Of a DNA stretch of 64,000 nt, positions 35,701 through 46,300 are shown in pieces. Below the pieces are notes generated by a model, which searched no databases, had not been told where the DNA came from, and saw only the letters and a list, made by a program, of their open reading frames with translations. Every line of letters begins with the position of its first letter. Positions within the stretch are counted from its first letter, which is position 1. Position numbers and translations under genes: made by a program. This DNA comes from Streblospio benedicti (taxonomy: Eukaryota > Annelida > Polychaeta > Spionida > Spionidae): contig CM032669.1 of NCBI GenBank assembly GCA_019095985.1, positions 57,217,492 to 57,281,491 on the forward strand, given 5' to 3'.

Positions 35701-38700
35701 GACTGCCAGGTCATAGTCTCTAAATGAGCTGGATTAATTTACAACTGATCAAATAGAGTTGGATCATGTTACTGATGACATAACGGAGCCTTACTTGTTG
35801 AGCTGATCAAAGCACGCGTCGCACACTCGCACCTCCCTCTCAATGCCGAACCTCGGGATGATGGAGTTCTTGCTGGAGCACTTGTTGCAGAACACCTGCC
35901 CACAGTTACGGCAGTGGTGCTGCAAGCAGACGACACATTCCAGGGCACGGAATCAGCATTTGAGTGAAGGGGCATTTGGCTCCTAACTCTGAATATCTGT
36001 ACTGGGAGCCAATTCTGAATGCAAGGGGCCACCATTTCATTAACTATATGAAATGCATAAAATGCAATATTTTCGATCACTTTGCATACAGTCTTTGTAG
36101 TTGAAGATGATGTCACTTAATGTTAGTTTATTAGATCGATTTCTTGTTATTATTTCTGTAAATTTTAAGAGGGCCCCTTGCATAGAAAAATCTGGGCTTT
36201 AAATAGATATGCTAGTAACTGGTACTCATGACATACCCAGTACAATATATTATTACTATTCACATATTAAGAAAAAAATATTAATTAGAAATAATCATTA
36301 TTATTTTTATGTAGACTATTATTAGTAGTAGGAATATCCATTCAGATTTATATTTTTGCAGCACTACTACTCACATTTCAACAAAGAAGCCGCAATGTCA
36401 AGTTTTGTTGAAATGTGAGTAGTAGTGTTGCAAAAAAAACAAAAAAAATAAAAAATATATATATAAATCTGATTATTTTTATAGTTCTTGTAGGTATAAT
36501 ACAAATAAATAAGGTTGGATAAGCCATTTCAAATTCAGGGAGCAAAAGATTAAAAGCAGCAATTGAGAAAAATACAGTTGAATTCATGAAATGCTGTATG
36601 AACATTAGGTGAAAACATACGAGCAGGGACCAGTACTACTCAAAAATGTATCCGTCCTCTCAAATATGTACCCGTACGGTTACAAGTTATCACAAATTAA
36701 ACTGCTCTATATACAAATGTCATTCTAATCCTTAGAGACAATCACAAACAGAATCTGATGCAATGTAAATGTACACCTGGTAAAGCATGATGATGATATC
36801 ATTGCTATAAAATGTTTGGAGATGACTGACAAATAGGGCATTATTAAGCTTATATTAATATCTCCATGTTAAAAAAATATATCAAAACAGTCAAACAAAC
36901 CTTGCGCTGGAAAGTGGAGAATTGAACCCGGCACCTGTGGCATGTATCTCCGTCCATCCATTCCGGAGCCTTCTCTGCCATAAACATGGCATCTGCTTCC
37001 TTCAGCACGGGGAACTGGTAGCCTAGCAGAAACAATGAATATTTTCATCAAGTTTACAATAAAAATACCGCTAATCAAAAATAAGATAATATTTATTGTA
37101 TTATATATGAGCATTATGAACATGTGTGCGATAGTCATCACTATAGACCAATTTCAAGTGTTATGGGATGCTACATACATGCACAGCCTGGAATTGGAAC
37201 AATACCCATTTCACAAAGCAATGTGTATACATGTATTAGACATTTTGAAGATGGCATTATTGTGCTCTATGCTCATAATTTGAGAGATTGATCATAAAAG
37301 GCACAGACTCATTATCATACACTTATAAGATGCAATGTTCACTCTCAAACAAAGCGTTAAAACTTGACCAAGTTTCCTATTTAAACACTGAAGCCATAGA
37401 CATTTAAAAACACTGACCTTCCATCTTCATCAGATGGAACGTGTCCTGCACAATCTTATAGCTTGGCTCGTTCCGGAAGGCGTGAGACCAGCACTGGATC
37501 AGCTCAAGAATCTTCCCCTTCACTGGATCGTTCTTTTTCTGAAATCCAGAGATAAAAACGTCACCTCAATGAAATACCGGATCTTATACATGTATGAGGA
37601 AAGACATAACGCCTCCTAATTCTATTGATTCAGACTGAGTGACATGCACATTTATTTTCTTCTTACCTTGCAGGGTTTTTTTTAAATGGTATAATATATC
37701 CAAAATAAATCAAAAATAATGTTAACCTTGTTTCAAAGTGACGAAAATATTATTTGGTCATTTGATAATCTAAGTCGTTAATTACATTACTTTTATTTTA
37801 TATCTTTTTATCTTTGTATATTTCTGTCAAAATTCTGTGAACAGGAAGCTATTGCTTTGAAATTTAAATAAATATATTTATGTACATTTTAGTCTTTTTG
37901 GAATAATAAGCAGTGACAGAAATATACAAAGATAATAATGATTCCATATACTTCTCTATTTTTATTTCTTTTCTGCTATTTATGCCAAAATCAAACATAT
38001 ATATTAAAGCTTTTCAATACAAAAGTATCCTTTTCAAAATAACTTCCTTGTTAGGAAGTTATTTTGAAAAGGATACTTTTGTATTGAAAAGCTTTAATGT
38101 ATATGTTTGATTTTGGCATAAATAGCAGAAAAGAAATAAAAATAGAGAAATGAAACCATATGCTACATACCAACTACACAGTATTATATATTCCATATAC
38201 TGCATACCTAATTAACAGAACATTTATTTATATAATTCTTAAGAAAATTTTATAATAGTGATTGTTGAAGGACTAGTCTATTGTCCACAGGTGCGTTATC
38301 TCTGTTTAATTTTTTATCAGAAAAATGTGATATCAACTTTGGAAATCAAAGAACTTTACACAATATTCCTAGCTTGAAGTTTATATCTGAAAATTGTGTA
38401 TTAAAACATTTATGCTTGAAGCATTCCTGATATACTAAAAGGTGTTTGCCAAACTAAACAAATGAAGTTTATGATGCAGAGAATCTGTGTCAAATAGACT
38501 AGTGACCCACTAGTAATAAGCTGTATGAGAACCGTTTGTCAAATTGCATAAAACAGACATTTATCATATAGTTGATCATGACAGCCCTTGTATCATAGGA
38601 CAGGAATAGTCGGGAGGGCATCATATTTCTTTGCATGAATTTTGAGGGTGGTCAAAATTTATTTTACAGAAAATTTACAAAAATCCTCCCCCCATTCCTT

Positions 38701-40987
38701 TCAGCAGTAATGCTGTGCATGAATGTGATCAATGAGGGCGTTGACTTAGCCAACATTGTGCTAAATTGACCAATGACCTTTGCTTGTAGAAGTAGGGTAA
38801 TGGGTCTCATGTGAATGACGACTATCAATTCCATACAATCTGACAATACTATGGACAAAATGTCCAATAAAAACACTTCCACACTGTAATACTTACACTA
38901 ATAAAAATAATAAATAATTATGAACAGATGATTACTTTTCCTTTTTTGGGTACCTTCTTTTTTTTCTAGAAAATATATCTTAAGATATATACACACGTGA
39001 AATGTCGAAATCTAGATGCGTCTAATATGAACACATCACTTCTCCCAAAAGGTTTCACGTTTAGACAACAGGGTCAGGATTAGCCATTTGTCCGCTCGTA
39101 TTGACTAGTAAAAACTTGTGGAGGACGAGTAGAATGTATAAGCAACTGGTCTTGCGGACGAGTAGCAATTCTGGTCAATTTGCCATACAAATATAGAGCT
39201 TTGTGCAAGGAGGACGAGTACATTTTTTGCAGGACAAGTAGATATTTTAGGGTTACTCTTCCTGCTGACGAGTAGTACTTTTCAATCTAATCCTGACCCT
39301 GAGGCAAGTTACACTGTACATTGTTTGGTGCATCAATGATTGGTTATTGATTTATGGACAAAATATATAAAATTATGCATCTAGTTTAATGTACATTGTG
39401 TTATATTCATATGTTTATCCAATTACAAACATTGAAAAATCACAGCACAAATACACTCAAACTAGATTTTTAACATACACATACTTTGAAAGTGAGATTC
39501 ATTTCCTTCTAAAATACTTAAATGTGTAGCGCATTTGGCAGATCAATGACAAGACAAGGTTGAAGACAAGACACTTGAAAATGTGAAAGATTTTTATAAC
39601 TGCATGCGAATTTAATCATTTATTTTCTTCTTGCGTTACAATTTTCCAGTATGTACTTTTTCCATATTACCTTACCTTTGAGAAATTTAAAATTTACCTG
39701 ACCCTCGGGACCCTGATGTAGATCTAATTTAAACCGTTCTGCCCATTTACCAAACTAAAATGAAAACTAAAATTTCAATTAGAAATCCATACCAAAACTT
39801 GTTTTATAACAAAATGTAGTGCTACCCACTTTAACAAGATCCTTGAAGAATTCCATGAATTCTTTGCTAGCAATCTCTTCATGCACAGAGGAGCCACAGT
39901 TCTTTACACAGGACTCCAGTACCTGAGAAAAGTCAAATTTTTACATTTTTTTTTATTTGAACTGAAATGGTCTTGAACATAAACCACAAGTAAATATCCA
40001 AAGTCTTCAGCATAGATTAACTAATTTTCACATTTGCAACATTTCAATATTCCTGAGTATTTTACCTGAAGAGCAAACATGGACACATGAGGGTTTTCAT
40101 GGGTGATTTTTCTCCGAATGGCACCAACAGCCCACTTTGGTCTGAAATAAGATAAACTTCATGTTATATCCACAGCACTAAGATATAGACAAAACCGGGT
40201 GGGTCGTGATTTTTGTGAACATGATTTTTTTTTTACTAGGTGAGTTCTTGTGGCACAAGAGTGAACTGCGGAAAAAAACTATGTTACACAACGACCATGG
40301 TTTTTTGTATTGGTCATTCTTTACACTGTTACATTCTTACACTGTTGTAAACTGCCCTAAAAGCAATGTAATAATAGTTTTTTTTACAAATCAACTATAT
40401 AAACATTTCGTTTCTTGTCAGCATATAACATAGAATGTGGAACGAATTACATAAGCAACCCAGTCCATGATTCGGACTGCATTGTGATTTCTATGCCCTA
40501 TACTACATACGGCATGACCTCCTTTGTGACACCAATAGAAGAATGCAATTTTGTCAGCAAGAGTGAATAATACGGTGTTCTAATTTTTTGTGGGTATCAT
40601 ATATGACGTATATAGACAAAACCAGATGAGTTTGTAACATGAATTATTTTACCTCTAAGAACCCACCTGACAAAATAATTAATGTTACACAACAAACTTG
40701 GTTTTGTTTTTATCATTCTTTTCTAAACAATTACAACACTATTTTAATTAATGTGAAAATGTACTACGACTGAGTACAAGCATAACTGTAGTATCACCTC
40801 TGTTTGAACAGGGTTGAGAACTCGTTCTGGGTTATTGTATACTTTTGGATCATGATAACTATTGAAATTACATGATAAAAAGAATGATAAATTCATACTT
40901 ACTGTACATCATTCTGCCTTATGCAATCACAAATTTGGAGAATGGAATCCCAATCTGGTTCCAGCAACAACTGACTTGTTGCTCGCT
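26647..40987 (-). CDS. HGS: HGS/HRS, ESCRT-0 subunit (partial: VHS, FYVE, UIM)
   Basis: Endosomal sorting protein that binds PI3P and ubiquitinated cargo with STAM on early endosomes. Exons in transcript order: 40903-40987, 40066-40141, 39830-39922, 39698-39754, 37418-37538, 36901-37022, 35795-35919, 29689-29758, 28531-28629, 26647-26733; all phases join. They encode a VHS domain (LLLEPDWDSILQICDCIRQN, VLESCVKNCG, KILELIQCWSHAFRNEPSYK), a FYVE finger (EWMDGDTCHRC, RKHHCRNCGQVFCNKC, VCDAC), a PQEYLNSPLSQQSQ segment and a UIM (EEEELQLALALSMSEAAEKE). The first exon with the start codon and the coiled-coil and Pro/Gln-rich C-terminal half were not found. The 57-nt exon at 39698 is an extra in-frame insertion in VHS. 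Confidence 0.94.
28531..28629 (-). CDS. HGS: HGS exon with ubiquitin-interacting motif
   Basis: Reads APPKKTEAEIQEEEELQLAL then ALSMSEAAEKEKQ. The acidic start and LALALS core match the double-sided UIM of HRS. Acceptor TTTTTTACAG, donor GTGAGA. Confidence 0.93.
29689..29758 (-). CDS. HGS: HGS exon, PQEYLNSPLSQQ segment
   Basis: Reads AVTQKEDGLPQEYLNSPLSQ then QSQ, equivalent to human TTELPPEYLTSPLSQQSQ. Acceptor GGTTTGCAG, donor GTAGGA. Separated from the FYVE exon by a 6-kb intron. Confidence 0.92.
31240..32500. repeat. two-copy tandem duplication, ~630-bp unit
   Basis: 31246-31870 and 31875-32500 align in order: GGATACAGAAAC, GTTTTCTTGGAACTGCTCA, CTACGGCACTTATGATTAAC, TGGTCATGAACTTTCGAAAA, ACTTCAGGCGAGTTA and CATAATTCTTTAC or its variant. 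Divergence is moderate, so the duplication is not recent. Confidence 0.8.
32977..33185. mobile_element. MITE, CAGGGTCAGGATTAG family, copy 1
   Basis: Ends CAGGGTCAGGATTAG and CTAATCCTGACCCTG, perfect 15-bp inverted repeats, flanked by TATATG on both sides (6-bp target duplication). 209 bp. Internal GGACGAGTA repeats. Non-autonomous. Confidence 0.85.
35795..35919 (-). CDS. HGS: HGS exon, FYVE core
   Basis: Reads HHCRNCGQVFCNKCSSKNSI then IPRFGIEREVRVCDACFDQL. With the preceding RK it forms the PI3P-binding RKHHCR signature and supplies the remaining zinc ligands. Acceptor CTGCTTGCAG, donor GTAAGG. The frame meets TAA immediately if unspliced. Confidence 0.96.
36343..36472. repeat. palindromic element in HGS intron
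   Basis: TTTTTGCAGCACTACTACTC (from 36353) pairs with GAGTAGTAGTGTTGCAAAAA (to 36436) with one mismatch, extended by ACATTTCAACAAA / TTTGTTGAAATGT. The flanks ATTTATA and TATAAAT also pair. Fold-back MITE-like. Confidence 0.75.
36901..37022 (-). CDS. HGS: HGS exon, start of FYVE domain
   Basis: Reads GYQFPVLKEADAMFMAEKAP then EWMDGDTCHRCRVQFSTFQR, holding the WxxD motif and the first zinc CxxC pair. Acceptor TTTCTGCTAG, donor GTTTGT. Confidence 0.95.
37418..37538 (-). CDS. HGS: HGS exon, VHS C-terminal helices
   Basis: Reads KKNDPVKGKILELIQCWSHA then FRNEPSYKIVQDTFHLMKME, equivalent to human KILYLIQAWAHAFRNEPKYK. Acceptor GGATTTCAG, donor GTCAGT. Confidence 0.95.
37952..38149. repeat. near-perfect palindrome, 97-bp arms
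   Basis: Arms 37952-38048 and 38053-38149 are reverse complements except at one position; the loop is 4 nt (TGTT). Lies in the HGS intron between exons 37418 and 39698. A second perfect inverted pair (37810-37829, 37914-37933) lies just to its left. Confidence 0.9.
39069..39301. mobile_element. MITE, CAGGGTCAGGATTAG family, copy 2
   Basis: Same ends and interior as 32977-33185 (AGGAGGACGAGTACATTTTT shared). 233 bp. Flanks AGACAA and AGGCAA look like a 6-bp target duplication with one change. Both copies sit in HGS introns. Confidence 0.85.
39698..39754 (-). CDS. HGS: possible 57-nt cassette exon in the HGS VHS domain
   Basis: Open reading FGKWAERFKLDLHQGPEGQ, exactly 19 codons, flanked by TTTCATTTTAG and GTAAAT. 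It is phase 0 on both sides, so it can be included or skipped without changing the frame. Typical HRS proteins have no such insert; KWAERFK faintly recalls the STAM VHS helix KEWSEEFK. Could be an alternative exon or a chance ORF. Confidence 0.5.
39830..39922 (-). CDS. HGS: HGS exon, VHS
   Basis: Reads VLESCVKNCGSSVHEEIASK then EFMEFFKDLVK, equivalent to human VMESVVKNCGQTVHDEVANK. Acceptor TTTTCTCAG, donor GTGGGT; phase 0 on both sides. Confidence 0.93.
40066..40141 (-). CDS. HGS: HGS exon, VHS
   Basis: Reads PKWAVGAIRRKITHENPHVS then MFALQ, equivalent to KYAVNSIKKKVNDKNPHVAL in human HRS. Acceptor TTATTTCAG, donor GTAAAA. Confidence 0.9.
40186..40740. repeat. two diverged direct repeats in HGS intron
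   Basis: TAGACAAAACCGGGTG...ATGTTACACAACGAC (from 40188) and TAGACAAAACCAGATG...ATGTTACACAACAAA (from 40612) share order and spacing. Unit roughly 150 bp, no coding content. Confidence 0.5.
40903..40987 (-). CDS. HGS: HGS exon, VHS helix 1-2
   Basis: Reads RATSQLLLEPDWDSILQICD then CIRQNDV, very close to human HRS ATSQLLLETDWESILQICDL. Donor GTAAGT. The acceptor is ambiguous by two bases (TAGAG). Confidence 0.9.
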
Positions 40988-41557
40988 CTAAAATATAGGA
41001 AATACATCATTAGAGTTTAAGAAATTCCGCTGATTACTTGTTAATTCTTTCACGATTGTTTTTTTTTAACTTATGACTTACATTCACAACACAAGCTTCA
41101 TCAGATTTTATTGTCTTCGATACTGGCAGTTCTCAACGTTAACTGACAAAGTCCAAATATTATCATACTTGTGTAATAGCCCTAAATTGCTATACATATG
41201 CTTATTTTCACACTTGTAGCTCATTGCATTTTTTACACTATAAAAAAAAGTTCATTGATGCCATCACCAGTTTAAAAACTCAAAATTTTGTCTATTTTGA
41301 CCGTATCAACAAATTCCATATTATGACAGAAGCGACTAGTCAGAGACCTGTTATGACTGAGAACCAATCTATCATTCTATATACCACCAGATTGATGTTG
41401 AATATTTGAGGCGCTGGTAAGTAGAGGAAGTGCTCAAGTTATTGGCAGTGCTCAAGTTATTAGCACAATTAAAGAAAAACAATAACATTTATTAGCATTC
41501 AATAAACAAATATTTCTGTGCTCTCTGAGATAGTTTTACCCACTAACATGTATACAC

Positions 41558-43370
41558 AAAAGCCCCGCAGTGCCTGCACGTTTAATATGAAACCCACACC
41601 CGCATGTTTAACAAAAATTGACCTGGACCCACAAATATTAATGGACAACCCGCACAAAACCTGCATCGTTTAAACACATTTACAGTTATGTCTAAACATA
41701 TAGTAAATACATTTATCACACATTTTAACCACAGTTACTGAGTTATTGGCATTTATATGAATGAAGTCCAGAGATAATCAATGTGAGTAACAAGGAAAGC
41801 TTCTCCGGGAGTTTCTGCAAAGGAAACATACATGTGCCTATGATAGTGTGTGAATTGCAAAGTCATTCACAACATCCAAATGAACTATCACTAAAAAGCC
41901 AACCATGATAATTGTCTGCAATATCAATATAATCAGGAATAAATGACATGATATAATGAAATACATGCACTTTTGCTAACAGAAGAGACAAATATGCAAT
42001 TACATGTACAACCTGTAAAGCTGGAAAAGATACTAGAAAATTGTAACAAGTAGAACATGCTGCTTTTGTTGCACCTTCTCTTCATGTTTTAAACCACCAG
42101 AGCCCATGTTGCAAAATATTTTGAGGATTAAAACCCGCATCCGCACCATATATCACAATTCCGCCAGGAAATTTGCGAGTGCTGATGCGGGGCTCCCCTC
42201 AGGGTTCTGGAAGTATGACAAGATGGGAGGTTCTAAATTTCTAATCCTCACTGGTGCAGTTATACTGGGCAACCTACTCCGGCAGTCCCTCTAATAGGGC
42301 TGCTTGCCAGTGACCTATGACGAACAGGGATTTTTGCCACACTCTCCCCCAGTTTTCACTTTACAAGGTCGTCCGCTTATACGGGACTAACTTGTGCAAT
42401 GAAAACTCACCCCGGAAAATATCCATATGTTATCCATGAAGATGTGATGTTCTTGTGATGTTGATCATCTCCGTCGGTAGCGGCTCCTATAAGTGGACAT
42501 CTGGAGTGGGCTTCTGCTGAAAAGAAAGAGTAGTGATCCCTGGGTCTCAGTCTGATAGAAAGTAGGATTAGAAAAACATCTTGCAAAAAAACAACACTAA
42601 CATAGGGAAGTTGCACACTCGCTCACTTCACGCTCACGGCCCACTAATAAGCCTCACAACTGTCATCGGTTTCACCTGTTTGACTGCATGGGGGTTATCA
42701 CTCAACCACGCCCGGCCACAGACTGAAGTGATCCCTACCAGTGTTCCTGTGGCTGGCCACAGAGTTACTCGGTTTCAGGGTGGCAAAATCCCAACTCCAG
42801 TACTTGCTTATTCCTCGAAGGACCAAGGTTTCTTGTTACTTGCATTTCAAATTGACTCAATGCTCAGTCAATTTATTTACAACTCACTACGAAACCTGAG
42901 CGTCTTGTCAGTGTCATTTTTCAATTCCGCGTTCGAGCTCTGGACTGGTACAGGTGAGCAACTATCCAGTTTTCCGTAATTAAGTCCGGCAGGCACTATG
43001 AGTGAACTCCTACGGTGCACCCTTCCTGAGATCTACACCAGTTGGTTTCCTGAATACAGGTTCCCCTCGTGGCACCCATAGCCTTGCAGAAGCTTGTTCG
43101 TTTCTGTATCACTGGAATCTTCTTGGGCTGAAGCCTGGTATCCTGATCACAGCACCAAAACTTAACTTTTTACCCCTGACGCCTTTTCAGACAACCAGTG
43201 ATAACACACGCCTGACACCTGGACTTCTCGGTGTGTTTAATTACTCCTTAATCCTGTATGTGCGTGCCGGAGTCATGGGTCAATGCAAACCCACATGGCC
43301 CATGTGTAACACGCAGCTTGAAACCACCTTCTCCAGTGGAAAAGACTATGGGTGAAATCTAAAACACTAA
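41558..43370 (-). repeat. inverted copy of the dispersed repeat at 3660-6090
   Basis: Reverse-complement matches by eye: 42340-42560 pairs with 5180-5380 (the CCCCAGTTTTCACTTTAC block), 42690-42990 with 4450-5060, and 41558-42060 with the terminal segment. Only one terminal segment is evident in this copy. It lies upstream of the visible HGS exons and has no recognisable gene. Confidence 0.6.
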
Positions 43371-46300
43371 CCACTTACCTGCCTGGCTCTGGTATACATA
43401 CATGATACTATTGTAACATAAAACGTAGAAGTTACCTTCAAGATAGACATATGTTTGGAGGGTGTCAATAATGTGAGCACTGCCAATAACTTGTGCACAA
43501 CGTCTAAGTAAGTAGCTTTATTTTGACACCTCAAACATTGTTGTTCATTCATTAGAACAGTGCATGTGCACACCCATGCCCAGGGTTTGACATATGGACT
43601 GATAAGGCAGTAGACATCGGGTCTACTTAGTTTAAATATCAGGTGACCGGCCTCAAAATTACAAAGCTCAGCATTCAGATGAGTGTCATTAAAATGAAGT
43701 ACACAATTGGATATATGTTTGACACTGACATGAAATGAATTGATTGTTTCCGTGCAATACATATCTATCACAGGAGCAACAGTACTTTATACTAGTCATC
43801 GTGCGCCGGTTTACTACATACAATCTGTTTTTCGACATTGAATTATCGATATTTCATGCTACTGATTTGAATAGAGTTTTCAAATGGCGGATTCTATTGG
43901 CATTAAAAAAGTACCCAGATTAGGGTATATGGAAAATATACACCGTCTGTTTTTGGCTCTCAGAAAATCAGCATAGATCACGAATCGCCATACACATAAA
44001 GTGAATCTTCATGTATGACATGAAATTTCATCACCTCTTTAACGTGGAGTTGACGTCACACGTACAATCCACAAAATGTGTGTCTGGCCGAACAGTGCCA
44101 TTGATGCTCTACGGCATTGAGAGGTCTGTCACATTACTGGTATGATATTTGGTACTTGTTTGGATTCTATTTTTTAATGACAGAAAAAAAACATACAGAA
44201 TGGATACGACCTACGGAAACTGTTGTGAACGGGTCTAATAGCTGTGCTACCATTACATAAACATAAAAAAATTACGAGATGGCTGTGCACTGTTCTACCT
44301 TTTTCCCAGTACACTACAAGAGATTCAAACCGGCAATGAAATCATCGTTTAATGATTGAATATTGCACGCAATTGAAAAACTACGTGATGATTCACAGGC
44401 GTACGCAAAAAATCAGACATTTTGTTTTCATATTCTGTTATGTCATCGACCGGTCTTGTGATTTTCCTAATTTTCTACAACTAAATCTAACATAACCTAG
44501 CAATCATTTCACTTTAATGGCAGGCTTCATGTAAAGCATACCTAAATATCTGTCAAACTGTCCCGATTTACTCCCAAACATTGTTCTATGCCTTGAAATC
44601 AAGAAAATTCAACTAAATATATTATGCAAATTATTTCCTTCTTCCTTTTTTTAGATTTGTTGTGTGGTGACTTCCGCACTGCTTACAAAGTCCAATATTC
44701 TCCTCAACGGATAAATGATGTGAAAAATGATGCAACTTTTGAACGAGTGCTTTATGTTTTCAAACTTCTGCTCTCTCGCGTATTTAGCAATCTACTAATG
44801 AGTGCTTTATAACTACATGACAGTCGCAAAGGATAGTATGCTAAAATCATACTTTAATAGTTCTGTTCTCCTAATAATGCGCAATACAATTGCAAACTGT
44901 AATAACTTCTGTCTTGTGTTAAGTACCTACTTGATTAATCTTGTAAAGTCTAATATACTACAGAGTGTATTTCATTAATTCTATGGTCTTACAAAATGAT
45001 AATGTGTGTAAACACGAAAACACAGTGTTCGTTTTTATCGTTGGTTTCATTTACTAAATGAATATATAATTGTTGGTAGATCTAAATAAAACGCTGCCTT
45101 AGTGCAACAATGGTCTATGTGATATATGGACCACTTAGTGCTACAAAGGTCTAATGTAAAATTTATTTTTTTAGTATTTATCTTTACAGAGTCAAATTTT
45201 CCATTTTAGGCCTAATGTTCATTCAATATTAAAAGAAAATATACATCTAGTTCTGAAAATCAGTTGCTTACAGGCTACAGGAATTCAAATTCCTACAAGA
45301 GCCCAAAGATATCATATCATATAGAAATTACCATTTCAACGAGTAAATATGTAGTGCATTGTACATAGCTTATTCATAATTAGGCTAAGATGCTACTTTT
45401 TGTACAAAAACCCTCTAAGTCACTGTTAAAAATGGACTTACATGATTGTAGTTCATGATTCTATCTCTTCTTAAGTTGGGCAGTAATTTAAACATATGTG
45501 TACAATATGGCTTATGGAAAACAAGATTATATACCATAGCAGATCTTTTTACTACTATATGTATGTACTCAAAAATAGTTGTAAGTATTTGTGAGATAAC
45601 CATCGGTAGCATAAAAACGTAATGAATGAAACAGTACGAAGGCCAGCTATGAGTATATATTTACAATTACAATGTTAATGTAAAACGTTTCACATTGTTC
45701 AGCCAGTTTCAATTTACCTACTATACTAGGCACCACTTAATAAGCATATTAAGGAATTTGCATCCTAAAGAGGGCTTTACTCAGACTAAAACCAAGTTAC
45801 ATGACCATAAACCAAAACAACAAAAATGATGGCTATATTTATTTGCTATTTTATTTTTGTAGGTTATTAAGACTAATATCAATGACAATAATGTGTATTT
45901 TATGCTATGAAGTCACAATCCCTGCTGAATCATAAAATATGTTCAAATGTTTCATGATTTCAATTCAAAATCTTAAGCAGAGTTTGTTATTTGGTATGAA
46001 AACTCAAATCAACTAAGCTTTTGCAACATATCAGTAAACATAATGTACAATATCACATTTATTTCATCCATTAACGACTGAATACAAAGCGATTAAAAGT
46101 AAATACATTGTTGGTATGTTTGAAATATAAAGTGCAAATAAAAATATGCATCTAAGCAATAGTATTATTAATTTAGCCAACTACATTTCATTATCATGAT
46201 AAAATGCATATTATTCTATATCATATGAATTATTTAGACTAGGTAAGCTGAATTCAAATATAAAATCATTATCAACTAAACTCGACAATTTAGTTGAACA

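Larger units (their letters stand above)
29759..35794. other. 6-kb HGS intron, mostly AT-rich with repeats
   Basis: Holds the tandem duplication 31240-32500 and the MITE 32977-33185. The rest shows no gene-like signal; long ORFs such as 30283-30543 are AT-rich chance frames. Confidence 0.6.

Noticed and set aside
42581-43355. Two + strand ORFs of 117-132 aa
   Set aside because: They lie in the inverted dispersed repeat and have no equivalents in the matching copy at 3.7-6.1 kb.
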